Assembly (NCBI GenBank): GCA_012798535.1
Contig: JAAZMZ010000020.1
Span: forward strand, 45,979-109,978
Length of the DNA stretch: 64,000 nucleotides
Origin: Leptolinea sp.
Lineage (GTDB): Bacteria; Chloroflexota; Anaerolineae; Anaerolineales; Anaerolineaceae
Direction of reading: 5' to 3'
The translations under genes and the position numbers were made by a program. A model generated the notes under the pieces. The model was not told the origin of the DNA and made no database searches. It was given only the letters and a program-made list of their open reading frames with translations. Of this stretch, positions 1 through 8,253 are shown piece by piece (the stretch's first letter is position 1; each line of letters begins with the position of its first letter).

Positions 1-1167
1 AAATCCGACCCACGCGCCAAAGAAATATTTCAGGTGACGGGATGTCCGATCGAAATGCTTTACCCTCTTTCGAAGATCCGTTGGATGATCGAAAATGGAC
101 TTTCAGACCCCGAAAGCCGGTATCTAAGCGTGAAAGACTACATCCTGTTTCATCTGACCGGTTGTTTCATTACAGATTGGTCGATGGGGTCCTCCTCCGG
201 TTTGATGGATATCGCAAAGCATATCTGGTATCCGGAGGCTCTGTCTCTGGCTGGTATATCTGAGAAAAATCTTCCCGCCCTGTACTCAACGCGGCATATC
301 ATTTCCTTGCCAGATTCCGAATTACTCCGTCAGATGGGAATCCAGCCGGGAACACCCTTGATTCTGGGTGCGGGTGATGCGCCGCTCTCCAGTCTGGGAG
401 TAGGAGCGCTTGATCCGGGAGTTCTAGTAGTCAATGTGGGCACAAGTACGGCCGCCCGTAAAATGGTACAAAGACCGTTGCCGGATGACCGGCAGCAGTT
501 ATGGACCTATGTGTTGGACGAAACCCACTGGGTTACCGGTGGTATGTCCAGCAGTGGTGGGATGATCTACGATTGGTTTAAGAATATTTTCTGCGTTGAT
601 CAGGGTCAAGACGCTTACCTCGAGATGGAAAAACAAGCGGAAAATGTACCACCTGGCGCGGAAGGATTGATCTTTATACCCTATCTGGCTGGAGAACTGT
701 GTCCTTCCTGGAGTGCCGGTACGCGGGGCGGATTCCACAGGCTGGACATCCTTCACCACCGCGGTCACTTGACGCGCGCGGTTCTTGAGGGAATTACTTT
801 TTCTATTTATCGGATCATTGAGACGATCCAAACCGTACACAAAGACCCGATAATGGAAATTCGGGTAACCGGAGGACTGGCGGCCTCTTCTCTCTGGCAG
901 CGCATGGCTGTGGATATTTTCGGATATCCGCTAGTGATCGCCAATTCAAATGAAGGTTCCGCCCGCGGCGGCGCCTACCTGGCTCTAAACATACTTGGAT
1001 ATCTGGAATCACTGGAAGAAGCGGAAGAGATGACCGTCTCCGATGCGCGCCTGCTGCCGGATGCGCGAAATCATTCCCGATATATGGATATCTATGCTCA
1101 ATTTATAGATTTCCTGGAACGCACACGAGAGATTACAGGTGAAAGCATTCATCAAACAGATATATGA
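1..1167 (+). CDS. FGGY-family carbohydrate kinase, C-terminal part (5' truncated)
   Basis: ATP-dependent sugar kinase of the xylulokinase/gluconokinase group; the exact substrate cannot be read. The frame is already open at base 1 (K-S-D-P-R before the GTG at 34), so the gene begins outside the window and about 110-130 N-terminal residues are missing. What remains contains the ATP-binding start of FGGY_C (VGTSTAA), the GGMSSSGG loop, and the family signature GGLAASSLWQ followed by a Gly/Ala-rich C-terminus (EGSARGGAYLA). The next gene starts 23 bases downstream, so the two probably form an operon. A second, distant FGGY kinase lies at 10121. Family assignment is secure, substrate is not. Confidence 0.9.
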   Translation, partial: KSDPRAKEIFQVTGCPIEMLYPLSKIRWMIENGLSDPESRYLSVKDYILFHLTGCFITDWSMGSSSGLMDIAKHIWYPEALSLAGISEKNLPALYSTRHIISLPDSELLRQMGIQPGTPLILGAGDAPLSSLGVGALDPGVLVVNVGTSTAARKMVQRPLPDDRQQLWTYVLDETHWVTGGMSSSGGMIYDWFKNIFCVDQGQDAYLEMEKQAENVPPGAEGLIFIPYLAGELCPSWSAGTRGGFHRLDILHHRGHLTRAVLEGITFSIYRIIETIQTVHKDPIMEIRVTGGLAASSLWQRMAVDIFGYPLVIANSNEGSARGGAYLALNILGYLESLEEAEEMTVSDARLLPDARNHSRYMDIYAQFIDFLERTREITGESIHQTDI

Positions 1168-1190
1168 AAACTAAAGTTACAGGAGGAGAA

Positions 1191-2120
1191 ATGATCACAG
1201 GTTCACTGGTCCCCAATATCACCTTTTTCGATAAACATGGCAATCTCGATCTGGATAAGACCCGTTGGCATATGCAATGGATGTTCGAAAAAGGTGTGGA
1301 TGGTCTGTTCCTCACCGGTTCTTATGGATCCGGTCCGATGATGACCAACGATGAACGGGTGGAGATCTTTCGACTGGCGAAACAGGTGGCTGGTGGTTTC
1401 AAAGGGAAATATATCATCCCGCATGTGGGATGCGTGGATACAAAGAACACCGTAGAGTTGGCGCGGCAGGCGGAAAAGATCGGTGTTGATGCTATTGCTT
1501 CTGTGCCTCCGTTTTATTACAAACATTCGGAAGATTTGATCCTCGAGTTTTATAAAGACATCATCGAGGCAGTACACATCCCGGTTTATGCCTATAACAA
1601 TCCGGAAACATCACGTTTTGTATTTACTCTTAATACCGTTCGAAAACTGCGTGAAATGGGATTGGCCGGAATAAAGGATAGCCCGGTGGAAGTCGGTTTC
1701 CTGAGTTCCGTCTTCTATGATGTCAAACAGTCGCAAAAGAAATTCGATATTATTCTGGGCACTTCGAAAGGCTGGCTGCCTTATTACTACATGGGCTGCC
1801 GGGCGATGATCGCAGGGATGAATAATTACGCCCCTGAGGTTATGACCCTACTCACAAAATCAACTTTTGCGGGTGATACCGCAACATCAGAAAAGGCGTA
1901 CCTGGTAATGATGGATATCAGTGCCAAACTGCATTTCACCGACAGCACCATCGCTTCCCACATGGCTCTCTATGCGAGGGGTTTTGATGCCGGATTTCCG
2001 CGCAAACCCATGCAGCTTCCAGCTTTTGATTCGCCGAAGTATGCAGAGCTTCGCTCCGTGCTGCAAAATGGATTCGACAGCCTGGGTTTGAAAATGGAAA
2101 CCGGTGATTTCCAGAAATAG
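1191..2120 (+). CDS. DapA/NanA-family aldolase (class I, dihydrodipicolinate synthase-like)
   Basis: A 309-residue TIM-barrel Schiff-base aldolase of the DHDPS/N-acetylneuraminate lyase/KDG aldolase superfamily, expected to make or split a 2-keto-3-deoxy acid with pyruvate. The Schiff-base lysine is K162 in AGIKDSP and the proton-relay tyrosine is Y135 in YNNP. The usual GTTGE phosphate/carboxylate loop is replaced by G-S-Y-G-S at 43-47, which argues against lysine biosynthesis. ATG 1191 was chosen over the upstream frame start at 1164 because AGGAGGAG sits just before it. Its position after a sugar kinase suggests catabolism of a sugar acid. Confidence 0.88.
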   Translation: MITGSLVPNITFFDKHGNLDLDKTRWHMQWMFEKGVDGLFLTGSYGSGPMMTNDERVEIFRLAKQVAGGFKGKYIIPHVGCVDTKNTVELARQAEKIGVDAIASVPPFYYKHSEDLILEFYKDIIEAVHIPVYAYNNPETSRFVFTLNTVRKLREMGLAGIKDSPVEVGFLSSVFYDVKQSQKKFDIILGTSKGWLPYYYMGCRAMIAGMNNYAPEVMTLLTKSTFAGDTATSEKAYLVMMDISAKLHFTDSTIASHMALYARGFDAGFPRKPMQLPAFDSPKYAELRSVLQNGFDSLGLKMETGDFQK

Positions 2121-2163
2121 CGTACGTGATTTATTAAGTAGACAAGAAAGAAGATCAGGTAAG

Positions 2164-2667
2164 ATGGATACCATTGAATGTATATTGACCCGCCGAAGCT
2201 GCCGCTCATTCACATCAGAAACCGTTGCGAAAGAAGATATCACACTTCTCTTAAAATGTGCCATGCAATCTCCCTCTGCCGCCGACAAACAGTCATGGAA
2301 TTTTATTATCATCCAGGATCGCAAGATACTGGATAAAATACCCGGATTTCAAAAATATGGAGGCTTTGTAGCCGGAGCACCGGCGGGGATTCTGGTTTGT
2401 TGTGATTCGACTAAGAATGCGGATATGTGGGCAATCGATGCCAGTATCGCGGCGCAGACCATTCTTCTGGCCGCGCATGCCATCGGGCTGGGAGGCTGCT
2501 GGCTGGCTGTTCAACCATTCCCGGACTTTATCCAGGGCTTCCGTGAACTCCTCGCGCTTCCCGAAAATATTCACCCGCATTGTTTTGTTGTGATCGGGCA
2601 TCCTGCAGAAAAACAACCTGTCGTAAACCGATTTGATGAGAAGAAAATCCACTTTGATCAGTGGTGA
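2164..2667 (+). CDS. Nitroreductase-family FMN oxidoreductase
   Basis: A 167-residue single-domain nitroreductase. Visible hallmarks are the N-terminal RRSCRSF motif (FMN phosphate binding, normally RRSxRxF), the SPSAADKQSWNF stretch, and the GLGGCWLAV motif near residue 115. Such enzymes use NAD(P)H and FMN to reduce diverse substrates and substrate specificity cannot be deduced. The start at ATG 2164 gives the canonical N-terminus; an upstream extension to 2104 would overlap the aldolase gene. It lies 43 bases after the aldolase stop and is followed by a strong terminator, so it is the last gene of the first operon. Confidence 0.85.
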   Translation: MDTIECILTRRSCRSFTSETVAKEDITLLLKCAMQSPSAADKQSWNFIIIQDRKILDKIPGFQKYGGFVAGAPAGILVCCDSTKNADMWAIDASIAAQTILLAAHAIGLGGCWLAVQPFPDFIQGFRELLALPENIHPHCFVVIGHPAEKQPVVNRFDEKKIHFDQW

Positions 2668-2692
2668 TTTATTAACCGTGTTTTCGTGTACA

Positions 2693-2729
2693 AAAAAATG
2701 AGGCGCATGGTTTTTTCATGCGCCTCTTT
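2693..2729. terminator. Bidirectional intrinsic terminator
   Basis: A 10-bp GC-rich stem (GAGGCGCATG / CATGCGCCTC) with a T-rich loop. It is flanked by an A-run on the left and a short T-rich run on the right. It sits between the convergent nitroreductase and anti-sigma genes and can serve both. Confidence 0.85.
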
Positions 2730-2746
2730 CGTCGCCATTAGAATTG

Positions 2747-4177
2747 TCAGGGTAATTGATACTGGAATTTCCAGTCACCTTTCAGCCTGAATTGGTAATT
2801 ATTCACCATACAGTGAACACCGCCCACCGGTCGTCCTTCGGAAAAATACTCTTCTACAAGAGTATGGGAATCATCCAGCTTTCTGGCTTGACCGTATCCG
2901 TTGCCGGCTTTTCCCTGATCACGGCATAGAAAATCAACTGATTGAAATTCTGGTGAACCCGAGATTTTGAATGCATAACCTTCATCCGGGTTCTGCCCTT
3001 CCAACTCTGGTTTGAATTGAACCGCTTCGACGCTATCTATGTGGATGGTCTGTCCTGCGATTTTGATTTCTTTGTTCAATTCCCATTTTTGACCTATCGT
3101 CGGATGTTCACCGGCATCAAATGAAAATGACGTCGATTCGTCTCCCATGCCGCCTACATAGATGGCCGATACTTGCATGGTCAGAGGATTTGCCGGCTTA
3201 TACGCGATGATCTTATAGGCGAACTGATCGTCTTTCCATTCATCGGGACTGGGTTCAAGGTCAAGAAGGTTACCATTTGTATCCACCACCCGGAGGGACT
3301 CAAAATCGATCCGAGCATCCATCCAGTCTTTATTTTCCCAGGTGATATTCCCGGTAATGAGATATCCATCGGTTAACGCAACTGCTTTATCGATCGAAAG
3401 ATGAAATATGGGATCGGTAGGTGGCGTTTGACCCTGTGGTCTGGATGATGCCTGACCTTGCGGTGTCGCCGTAGATATCATGGTTTGGTCACCGGGGATG
3501 ACCGGCATCAGGGTCACTGTTGGGGGTATTGGACCAAAGGTGATATCCACGACCCATTCTGACGGTCCGGTGCAATCCGGTTCAGGCATATTCTGAGAGA
3601 TATACAAACTGGCACTCTTATCGGTACCAGCCAATGGCTGGAACTCCACCCGTGCCGTAGTCCCCTGAACCCAACCGCCGATGGGAAGCCGTGTCTTTCC
3701 GTCGGACAGAAGCAGCTCGTTATTATCGTAGAAACAGGTTTCGGCTTCACCTTCGGCATTCTTTGGCAGGTTCTCAAAATGATAGGCGATCACCGTATTA
3801 CTGGCATCCGTCACTGCCTGGTCAATAACCAGCTTAATTCCGTTTTTCTCCACGATGATTGGTTCGGATAAATAACGTGCGCCATTCTCATCCTGTATAA
3901 AACCGATCCCCGGGATATAGGAAAGCAAATTGTTGAAGGCTGCGACCACATTTTGCGGGCCGATAACGGCAACGAAAAGGATCACCAGAATTACTGCCAT
4001 GGAAATGTTCCAGGCTGGTTTAGTGAAAAGATAGCCGAATGAAAAAGGTGCCTTTTGTTTCAGGGAAGTCTGACTGATCTCTTCCCACAGTGAATCGACA
4101 AATTTCTCCTCCGGTTCGACCGACTGCATGATCTTGCGGATGTTTTCTTCCAGATTTTCAATGGATGGATTAGTCAT
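2747..4177 (-). CDS. Membrane-anchored anti-sigma-factor-like protein (DUF4179-like)
   Basis: 476 residues: a short cytoplasmic N-terminus (about 1-55), one transmembrane helix at about 57-73 and a roughly 400-residue extracytoplasmic part rich in beta-type sequence. Its start overlaps the end of the ECF sigma gene by 8 bases, the usual arrangement for a cognate anti-sigma factor. The N-terminus lacks the H-x3-C-x2-C zinc anti-sigma motif, so sigma binding is inferred from the operon and topology only. The middle of the ectodomain has a Pro/Thr/Gln-rich linker. It resembles the DUF4179 proteins paired with ECF sigma factors in Gram-positive bacteria. The sensed signal is unknown. Confidence 0.7.
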   Translation of the reverse strand: MTNPSIENLEENIRKIMQSVEPEEKFVDSLWEEISQTSLKQKAPFSFGYLFTKPAWNISMAVILVILFVAVIGPQNVVAAFNNLLSYIPGIGFIQDENGARYLSEPIIVEKNGIKLVIDQAVTDASNTVIAYHFENLPKNAEGEAETCFYDNNELLLSDGKTRLPIGGWVQGTTARVEFQPLAGTDKSASLYISQNMPEPDCTGPSEWVVDITFGPIPPTVTLMPVIPGDQTMISTATPQGQASSRPQGQTPPTDPIFHLSIDKAVALTDGYLITGNITWENKDWMDARIDFESLRVVDTNGNLLDLEPSPDEWKDDQFAYKIIAYKPANPLTMQVSAIYVGGMGDESTSFSFDAGEHPTIGQKWELNKEIKIAGQTIHIDSVEAVQFKPELEGQNPDEGYAFKISGSPEFQSVDFLCRDQGKAGNGYGQARKLDDSHTLVEEYFSEGRPVGGVHCMVNNYQFRLKGDWKFQYQLP

Positions 4178-4742
4178 GATCTTCCTCCAATTTTGTGGAC
4201 AGGCGAACCAGCAGGCGTGTGATGGATTTTCTTACCGCATCTTCTTTGCGATTGAGTATCAGTCCGATCTCCCGGTAACTCAGGTTGGCCGCATAACGCA
4301 GGCGGATCAATTCCCGATCATCTTCAGATAGCATTGTGATGAGTTGATTCACGCGGACCGTTTCCTCGCTTTTAATCGTAAGAGAGAGGAGGTCAGATGC
4401 AGGATATTCCAGATCTACCTGCTCCAAAGGCAGCTCTTTCTTTCCTTTGCGATAAAAATCCACCGCACGAGCATGAGCAATGGTGAACAGCCACGCGGGG
4501 AATGAGCCCTGATGGCGGAAGCGCGGCAAATCCTGGTAGGTTCTCAGAAACACCTGAGAGGTCAGATCTTCGGCGTCTTTTTCATCGTGTACTCTGGAAT
4601 AAAAGTAACGATAAACCGGTTTTAACCATTTCAAATAGAGGATTTTGAAATCTGCCGGATTCTGTTGGGCTGCCAGAACGAGTCTTTGATCTTCGTCAAT
4701 TTCATCGATTGGTTGTGTCGTAAGACATATTGTTTCAGTCAT
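4170..4742 (-). CDS. ECF-subfamily RNA polymerase sigma factor
   Basis: 190 residues with sigma-70 region 2 (DAEDLTSQVFLRTYQ, then the FPAWLFTIAHARAVDFYR promoter-melting segment) and region 4 with a helix-turn-helix (LSYREIGLILNRKEDAVRKS). Regions 1 and 3 are absent, as in ECF factors. ATG 4742 was chosen because AGGAG lies five bases before it; an upstream in-frame ATG at 4781 lacks such a site. It is translationally coupled to the membrane anti-sigma gene downstream. A TTGACA hexamer is present at 4805-4810 on this strand, but the matching -10 is weak. Confidence 0.93.
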   Translation of the reverse strand: MTETICLTTQPIDEIDEDQRLVLAAQQNPADFKILYLKWLKPVYRYFYSRVHDEKDAEDLTSQVFLRTYQDLPRFRHQGSFPAWLFTIAHARAVDFYRKGKKELPLEQVDLEYPASDLLSLTIKSEETVRVNQLITMLSEDDRELIRLRYAANLSYREIGLILNRKEDAVRKSITRLLVRLSTKLEEDHD

Positions 4743-5049
4743 TGAAGCTCCTGATTTGCATAGTTGTGTTCGAAGATGCATCTCTACGAATACAACCGAT
4801 CAACTGTCAAAAACCGGACAAAGAAAAATTTTATTAATTGGGATAAATCGATTGTCGGAACAATATGATCCGACTGTTATGGGAACGTTCTGGTGACATC
4901 GACAAACCGCACAATTATAGTCCGCCCGACTTTGGCATCATTGTTGGAATCTCCGGATATGTCATTCCAATATTCGGATAAATACATTTGAGGAACGAAA
5001 AAGCCCGGTTAAGAAACAATCGGGCTTTTTCAAGGAGATAAGTGGTTCT
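4743..5049. other. Intergenic region between sigma gene and catabolic operon
   Basis: About 307 bases with no supported gene. The left part should carry the promoter of the leftward sigma operon; the right part holds the terminator of the leftward catabolic operon at 4998-5030. No RNA gene or repeat was recognised. Confidence 0.6.
4998..5030 (-). terminator. Intrinsic terminator of the leftward catabolic operon
   Basis: Perfect 10-bp inverted repeat AAAAAGCCCG / CGGGCTTTTT separated by 13 bases, 20 bases beyond the stop of the shikimate-dehydrogenase-like gene. On the minus strand the stem ends in a T-run. Confidence 0.88.
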
Positions 5050-6000
5050 CTAGCGCACTGAATTGGCTGCGTTATTTAATTCTTCAAACAGAGTTTTATT
5101 CAGGTTTACGTGTAACACCTGCGCAACTACCTGAGTCCAGCCGTGCACAAAATACAACCAGCCGTCTTCAACCCTGACATTACGGGATTTGACCTGCCGT
5201 AAAGCCTGATGCATGAAATCCAGTTCACCCCGGTAGTTGAACTCCCAGGCTATGGTATCCTTAGGAAAAAGACCATTGTCTGTGATGGGAGATCCCGGTG
5301 TGTCTTTACCCATTCCCGTCGCGTTGATCACAATACTGCTGCGCGGCATGTTTTTCATGATCTCGTCGTTCTTTTTGGGATCCGCATTGCAGATATATTC
5401 CACCCGGATATCGGTGTGCAATTCGGCAACCATTTCTTTCGCATGATCCAACCGACCGGCGGAACGATTGACCATGATAAAACGTTTTGGACGATCGGCG
5501 GGATTCGTTTTATTAATGAGATGAAGCAGGGTGGCAATGGCCGATCCACCGGCACCGAAGCAGAGTACATCTCCGCCGGTTCTTCCAAAATATCCTTCTC
5601 CAATAATGGAATCCAGACTTAAACCGGCCGTAATCGGATCTTTTGCGTGGCCTTCCAATCGTCCATCCAATTTGGAAATACTCGAAACTTCATCACAGAT
5701 TTCCGCATAGGGATCAAGATAATCGAACATATCCCGCGCGGCGGTCAGCAGGTCGATTTTGTGGGTGGTGACCAGAGCTCCCAGCGACAATGGATCATAT
5801 TTGATCTGGGCAACTGCCTGCCGGTAGGCCTCGGCGGAGTCGTGTATCTTCAAGTCGACACCTTCGATGATGACACCTGGACGGCCCAGAACTTTCATCC
5901 ACAGGGGAAAGACCTTCATGATGGATGATCTTGTTGTGGTTACACCGATGAAATAAAAGGTGGGTACTGACTTAGTTGCAATCGGGTAGGGGGAAATCAT
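5050..6000 (-). CDS. Shikimate/quinate dehydrogenase-like oxidoreductase
   Basis: 316 residues with the shikimate dehydrogenase fold: an N-terminal substrate domain (VTTHK, matching the usual VTxPxK catalytic lysine motif), a KDPITAGL segment matching the normal NTDxxG motif, and a Rossmann domain with CFGAGGSA. The N-terminal serine pair that binds shikimate is not recognisable. The pathway context is sugar-acid breakdown rather than aromatic biosynthesis, so a related cyclic or polyol acid substrate is plausible. The start has GAGG four bases upstream. It is the last gene of the five-gene leftward operon, 20 bases after the KDPG-type aldolase. Confidence 0.8.
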   Translation of the reverse strand: MISPYPIATKSVPTFYFIGVTTTRSSIMKVFPLWMKVLGRPGVIIEGVDLKIHDSAEAYRQAVAQIKYDPLSLGALVTTHKIDLLTAARDMFDYLDPYAEICDEVSSISKLDGRLEGHAKDPITAGLSLDSIIGEGYFGRTGGDVLCFGAGGSAIATLLHLINKTNPADRPKRFIMVNRSAGRLDHAKEMVAELHTDIRVEYICNADPKKNDEIMKNMPRSSIVINATGMGKDTPGSPITDNGLFPKDTIAWEFNYRGELDFMHQALRQVKSRNVRVEDGWLYFVHGWTQVVAQVLHVNLNKTLFEELNNAANSVR

Positions 6001-6020
6001 CTGACCTCACAAAAACTGGT

Positions 6021-6671
6021 TCAACTGGCAACCCGGGCATCCCGGACAGCCTGGACAAAATTCTTCGCTCTGGTGGTGATTTCTTTGAAATTACCTTCCT
6101 GAGCCAGTTTTGGCGGGCAGAGTTCGCTTCCCGCGCCTACTGCCACAACACCTGCAGCAAACCAGTCCTTCACATTATCCACGCTCACACCGCCGGTCGG
6201 CATCATGGGTATCTGCGGGAACGGTCCATGCAGTGCTTTTATGTACGATGGACCGGTCAATGAACCGGGAAAGACCTTTACCACGTCCGCTCCGGATTCG
6301 AAGGCAAAAAACACTTCTGTCGGGGTCAGAGCGCCGATCATACTAGCCGCGCCGGAGGATGTCATGGCTTTGACCAGAAGTGGTTCGCATACCGGGCTGA
6401 CCAAAAAATTGGCACCCGCAGCCAGTGCTGATTTCACCTGGGCTGGTCTGGTGAGTGTACCCATACCCAGAACAATACTTTCGCCAAAGTATCTGGCGAG
6501 TTGAGATACTACATCTTCGGCGTTGGGTGTGCTGTAGGTGATTTCAATTCCACGAACGCCGCCTTCCACAAGCGCTTCCACCATTTTCACCGTTAATTCG
6601 GCTGATGGTCCCCTGATCACGGAGACCAATCCGAGCTCTTTGATCTTTGAGAGTACAGTCTGTTTATCCAT
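6021..6671 (-). CDS. eda: KDPG/KHG aldolase family protein
   Basis: 216-residue class I aldolase of the Eda family. Hallmarks are the VIRG phosphate/substrate arginine near the N-terminus, GIEITYST with the catalytic glutamate, GALTPTE, the Schiff-base lysine in VVKVFPG, and MPTGGV. It would split a 2-keto-3-deoxy-6-phospho sugar acid, or a related compound, to pyruvate plus an aldehyde. ATG 6671 (AAGGAT upstream) gives a normal-length protein; the longer frame to 6758 overlaps the preceding gene. It is preceded by the hydroxyacid dehydrogenase gene by 20 bases. The symbol reflects the family; the true substrate may differ. Confidence 0.88.
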   Translation of the reverse strand: MDKQTVLSKIKELGLVSVIRGPSAELTVKMVEALVEGGVRGIEITYSTPNAEDVVSQLARYFGESIVLGMGTLTRPAQVKSALAAGANFLVSPVCEPLLVKAMTSSGAASMIGALTPTEVFFAFESGADVVKVFPGSLTGPSYIKALHGPFPQIPMMPTGGVSVDNVKDWFAAGVVAVGAGSELCPPKLAQEGNFKEITTRAKNFVQAVRDARVAS

Positions 6672-6691
6672 GTCTTGATCCTTGTTATTCG

Positions 6692-7657
6692 TTATTGAAC
6701 CGGATGCAGAGGAGGTTTCCCCTGAAGCACAGCCAGGCAATCTTCGTAAGCCATCCAACCCATCTGATTTACTGCTCCATCCGTCTGAGCGCCTAGATGG
6801 GGGGTGGAAATTACACCGGGGAAGGAGAGCAGCTCGGAATTGGGGTCCGGGGGTTCTTGAATCAGAGCATCCAGCGCTGCGCCTGCCAGATGGCCGCTTT
6901 TCAATGCTTCCAATAAAGCATCTTCATCCACAAGTTCTCCGCGGGCGGTGTTGATCAGGTACGCTCCCCTTTTCATCTGGGATAGGAACTGCCTGTTCAC
7001 CAGGTTCTTCGTTTGAGGCATCAAAGGAAGATGCAGGCTGACAAAATCGGCCTTCTCGAGGATCACATTCATCTCATCCAGGTCGATCTGATGCTCTGCC
7101 GCGAATTTCTGATCTGGATAAGGATCATAGGCCATCAAGTGACAACCAAAACCCTTCAGCCGCAGAGCCGTCTGTTTCCCAATTGCACCAAGACCGATAA
7201 GCGCCACATATTTGTTTTCCAGGGTTATCCCCGAAAGCCGCGGCCACTGGCCGGCGCGCGTGGCAGAAAAAGCCGGGGACAGCTGTCTGGCCAGGGTCAA
7301 GATAAGGGCAACAGCCAGTTCGGCAACCGATGCGGAATTGGCTCCCGGTGTATTGGTGACTACGATTCCCATCTTTTTAGCAACCTCAAGATCGACGGCA
7401 TCCACTCCCACACCGTATCGGGCAATGACTTTAAGTTTGTCGGCGTGCTGCAGCGCGCGGCTGTCGATGCAATCCAATCCGGCGATGTAGCCATCGATTC
7501 CCGGAAGAAGACTGGCCACCTCTTCCGAGGTTAATGGTTTGCCTGTCGGATTGTAGATCACTTCACCGAACTGCCGCTCAAGTTCGGTTTTCAACCGGGG
7601 GTCATTTTTGGCGTAAGAAGTTGGTGTAACCAGCAATCTAAATTTCTTTAGGTCCAT
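6692..7657 (-). CDS. D-isomer-specific 2-hydroxyacid dehydrogenase (phosphoglycerate dehydrogenase-like)
   Basis: 321 residues, NAD-dependent. The Rossmann motif is GLGAIGKQTALRLKGFG followed by YDPYPD, whose Asp favours NAD. The catalytic triad is visible as Arg in NTARGELVDE, Glu in ALIQEPPDP and His in STPHLGAQ. There is no ACT domain, so this is probably not the serine-biosynthesis enzyme. ATG 7657 is preferred over the GTG at 7666 because AGGGTGA precedes it with a 5-base spacer; the GTG would overlap the stop of the upstream gene. Fourth from last in the leftward operon order it follows the cupin isomerase. It likely oxidises or reduces a sugar-acid intermediate. Confidence 0.88.
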   Translation of the reverse strand: MDLKKFRLLVTPTSYAKNDPRLKTELERQFGEVIYNPTGKPLTSEEVASLLPGIDGYIAGLDCIDSRALQHADKLKVIARYGVGVDAVDLEVAKKMGIVVTNTPGANSASVAELAVALILTLARQLSPAFSATRAGQWPRLSGITLENKYVALIGLGAIGKQTALRLKGFGCHLMAYDPYPDQKFAAEHQIDLDEMNVILEKADFVSLHLPLMPQTKNLVNRQFLSQMKRGAYLINTARGELVDEDALLEALKSGHLAGAALDALIQEPPDPNSELLSFPGVISTPHLGAQTDGAVNQMGWMAYEDCLAVLQGKPPLHPVQ

Positions 7658-7662
7658 ATGTA

Positions 7663-8241
7663 TCACCCTGTTTTCCAGTTTGGATTATCAATGCTTTTAT
7701 ATCCATCTGTGCTGTCAACGATCAATTTCCTGAAGCCCCGTTTGATAATGGTGCCGTAATCGTGGCCTGCGTTGCCGGGATAAATAAAGAATGTCACCAG
7801 GTCGTTCTGCCTGCCGGTGCAGACAGAGCGGTGTGCCCACCGTGGAGGAACATATAGAATCTTTCCCGGTACCAAAGGTTCTATGCTGGTATCTCCCTCC
7901 GGATTTTCCATGATCATCACACCCTCACCTTTCAGGCAGTAATAAATCTCGGCCGTCTCCAGTACCGAATGGAAATGACCTTTCGTCATGAAAAACTCAT
8001 TTCCGACCTTTCCGGGATGTACGATGGATATTCCGGATAAAAGCTCGCCGGGAATTTCAGGACGGTGGATTTCATATACCTCATACATCAGGGAATCACC
8101 TTTAGACTGCAATTCCTTGAATGCCTGTGTATCGAGAAACATACCTTCCATGGATGACAGGCGGCGTTCCAGGTGACGATCGTACTTATGGGGGATGCAG
8201 GTAGGGAAAGCAAGATCTATTGAAAAGGGAATGTCAGGCAT
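7663..8241 (-). CDS. Cupin-type glucose-6-phosphate isomerase family protein
   Basis: 192 residues, a single cupin of the archaeal-type phosphoglucose isomerase family. Metal ligands are visible as H-x-H in KGHFHS, Glu in ETAEIYYCLKG, and the second-motif His in PPRWAHRS. The family interconverts 6-phospho aldoses and ketoses using a divalent metal. ATG 8241 has GGAG six bases upstream; a TTG at 8253 is the alternative. It starts right after the phosphotriesterase-like gene. In this operon it may isomerise a sugar phosphate other than glucose-6-phosphate. Confidence 0.85.
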   Translation of the reverse strand: MPDIPFSIDLAFPTCIPHKYDRHLERRLSSMEGMFLDTQAFKELQSKGDSLMYEVYEIHRPEIPGELLSGISIVHPGKVGNEFFMTKGHFHSVLETAEIYYCLKGEGVMIMENPEGDTSIEPLVPGKILYVPPRWAHRSVCTGRQNDLVTFFIYPGNAGHDYGTIIKRGFRKLIVDSTDGYKSIDNPNWKTG

Positions 8242-8253
8242 GCGTATCTCCAA

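Noticed and set aside
34-1167. Complete 377-codon gene starting at GTG 34
   Set aside because: The frame is open to base 1 with kinase-like residues before the GTG. The family is about 500 residues long, so the gene is truncated by the window edge.
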